From: Nocardioidaceae bacterium
GTDB lineage: Bacteria > Actinomycetota > Actinomycetes > Propionibacteriales > Nocardioidaceae
NCBI GenBank assembly: GCA_025966335.1
Contig: JAICRS010000170.1
Location: 1-6,604 of the forward strand
Length of the DNA: 6,604 nt
Reading direction: 5' to 3'
Position 1 is the stretch's first letter. Every line of letters starts with the position of its first letter. Positions 5,957 through 6,604 of the stretch are shown here, piece by piece. Made by a program: the position numbers and the translations under genes. The notes beneath the pieces are model-generated. The model saw only the letters and a program-made list of their open reading frames with translations. It did not search any database and was not told the DNA's origin.

Positions 5957-6604
5957 GCCTCCGGGGGCACACGAAGCGCCACGACGGCGATGTCGTCTCG
6001 CGGCGCCTGCTCCTGGAACGCCAGCACGTCGCCGACGACTCCCTCGGCCAGCTCCTGGGCCGATTCGGAGTGCGCCGCCACGCTGGCCGTGAGCCGGTAC
6101 TCGCCGAAGAACTCGTCACCGCGACGACCTTCGGTGACCCCGTCCGTGTAGAGGACCAGCGTGTCGCCGGCCTCCAGCGTGAGGACGCTATCGACGTACT
6201 CGCCGGACTCGAACGCGCCGATCAGCGAGCCGGGTTCCCCGACGGGGGCCGGAATCTTCGTCGGGCTGGTCAGCAGCGGCGGTGGGTGGCCACCGGAGCT
6301 CAGGGTGACCGTCCAACCGCCGTTGTTGTGCCGCAGCCGCAGCAGTACGACCGTGCAGAACCGGTCGGTCTTGTGCCGGAACAGCACCTCGTTGAGCTCA
6401 CGGAGCACCTGGCTGGGGTCGTCGACCCGGACCGCGATCGCGCGCAGTGAGTAGCGGACCAGCGCGGTCACGATGGCGGCCTGCACGCCTTTCCCGGACA
6501 CGTCACCGAGGACGACCGCCCAGTCGTCCTCGGCCAGCTGAAAGACGTCGTAGAAGTCCCCGCCGACCTCCCGGCCATCACCGGCCGGGCGGTAGACCGC
6601 CCCC
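5941..6604 (-). CDS. SpoIIE/RsbU-type PP2C serine phosphatase, C-terminal catalytic domain (N-terminus outside window)
   Basis: The frame is open from the window edge to a TAG stop at 5943-5941, giving 220 residues. It begins inside the catalytic domain (AVYRPAGDGREVGGDFYDVF). Metal-binding and fold motifs are all present: GGDFYD (about 6547-6564), GDVSGKG (6487-6507), SSGGHPPPLL, LVLYTDGVTEGR near 6130-6165, and PRDDIAVV near 5980-6005. Such PPM-type phosphatases usually dephosphorylate anti-anti-sigma (STAS) proteins in partner-switching stress or developmental control. In actinomycetes the missing N-terminal part often holds PAS, GAF or receiver sensors. ATG-type starts inside this frame, such as the GTG within GDVSGKG, are internal, because conserved residues continue upstream of them to the edge. 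It is convergent with the catabolic genes and probably unrelated to them. Confidence 0.93.
   Translation of the reverse strand, partial: GAVYRPAGDGREVGGDFYDVFQLAEDDWAVVLGDVSGKGVQAAIVTALVRYSLRAIAVRVDDPSQVLRELNEVLFRHKTDRFCTVVLLRLRHNNGGWTVTLSSGGHPPPLLTSPTKIPAPVGEPGSLIGAFESGEYVDSVLTLEAGDTLVLYTDGVTEGRRGDEFFGEYRLTASVAAHSESAQELAEGVVGDVLAFQEQAPRDDIAVVALRVPPEAQEPV

Noticed and set aside
5945..5965. Possible terminator stem CCGG...CCGG after the aminotransferase
   Set aside because: Only four paired bases with a long loop and no T-tract.
5314..6450. Long + strand frame across the aminotransferase-phosphatase junction (378 codons)
   Set aside because: It shadows two convincing genes and its translation is Arg-rich and without motifs.
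1..6604. Search for CRISPR, insertion sequence, toxin-antitoxin, phage-defence, tRNA or riboswitch features
   Set aside because: No repeat-spacer pattern, transposase motif, terminal inverted repeats, small paired toxin genes or recognisable RNA fold was found. The genes form an ordinary catabolic locus beside a signalling phosphatase.

Overview
The window is about 70% G+C, uses GTG starts and has at least one well-supported leaderless gene. These traits point to a high-GC actinomycete. Genus cannot be fixed from the sequence alone. No RNA genes, CRISPR arrays, insertion sequences or phage genes were seen.

Layout, left to right. The last 20 codons of an unrecognised gene (1-63, +) are followed by a 128-base intergenic region that carries a promoter. 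Then come four genes on the + strand: a sodium:solute symporter (192-1613), a MocR-type regulator with a winged-helix DNA-binding part fused to an aminotransferase-like part (1640-2983), a CoA-acylating (methyl)malonate-semialdehyde dehydrogenase of the MmsA/IolA family (3035-4525), and a class III PLP-dependent aminotransferase (4580-5956). A SpoIIE/RsbU-type PP2C phosphatase (5941-6604, -) runs convergently, overlaps the aminotransferase stop by 16 bases, and leaves the window without its N-terminus.

The four + strand genes read as one catabolic unit for a small omega- or beta-amino acid. The symporter would import the compound and the MocR protein would sense it or its PLP adduct. The aminotransferase would convert it to a semialdehyde, and the MmsA enzyme would oxidise that to an acyl-CoA (acetyl-CoA from beta-alanine via malonate semialdehyde, propionyl-CoA from 3-aminoisobutyrate via methylmalonate semialdehyde). 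Beta-alanine or 3-aminoisobutyrate is the best-fitting substrate. Taurine is an alternative because the aminotransferase N-terminal half looks like taurine:pyruvate-type enzymes.

The most informative non-coding signal is a pair of matching promoter regions, one upstream of the symporter and one upstream of the dehydrogenase. Both contain AAC-nn-CTATTG-nn-TTGG followed 13 bases later by GTAA, in identical register, with 17 bases between the putative -35 and -10 hexamers. This suggests that both transcription units are controlled by the same factor, most simply the MocR protein encoded between them. Other sites of note are a perfect 14-base palindrome between the dehydrogenase and aminotransferase genes and a tandem 10-base repeat across the symporter stop codon. 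The overall gene set is a recognisable catabolic operon rather than a wholly new system.
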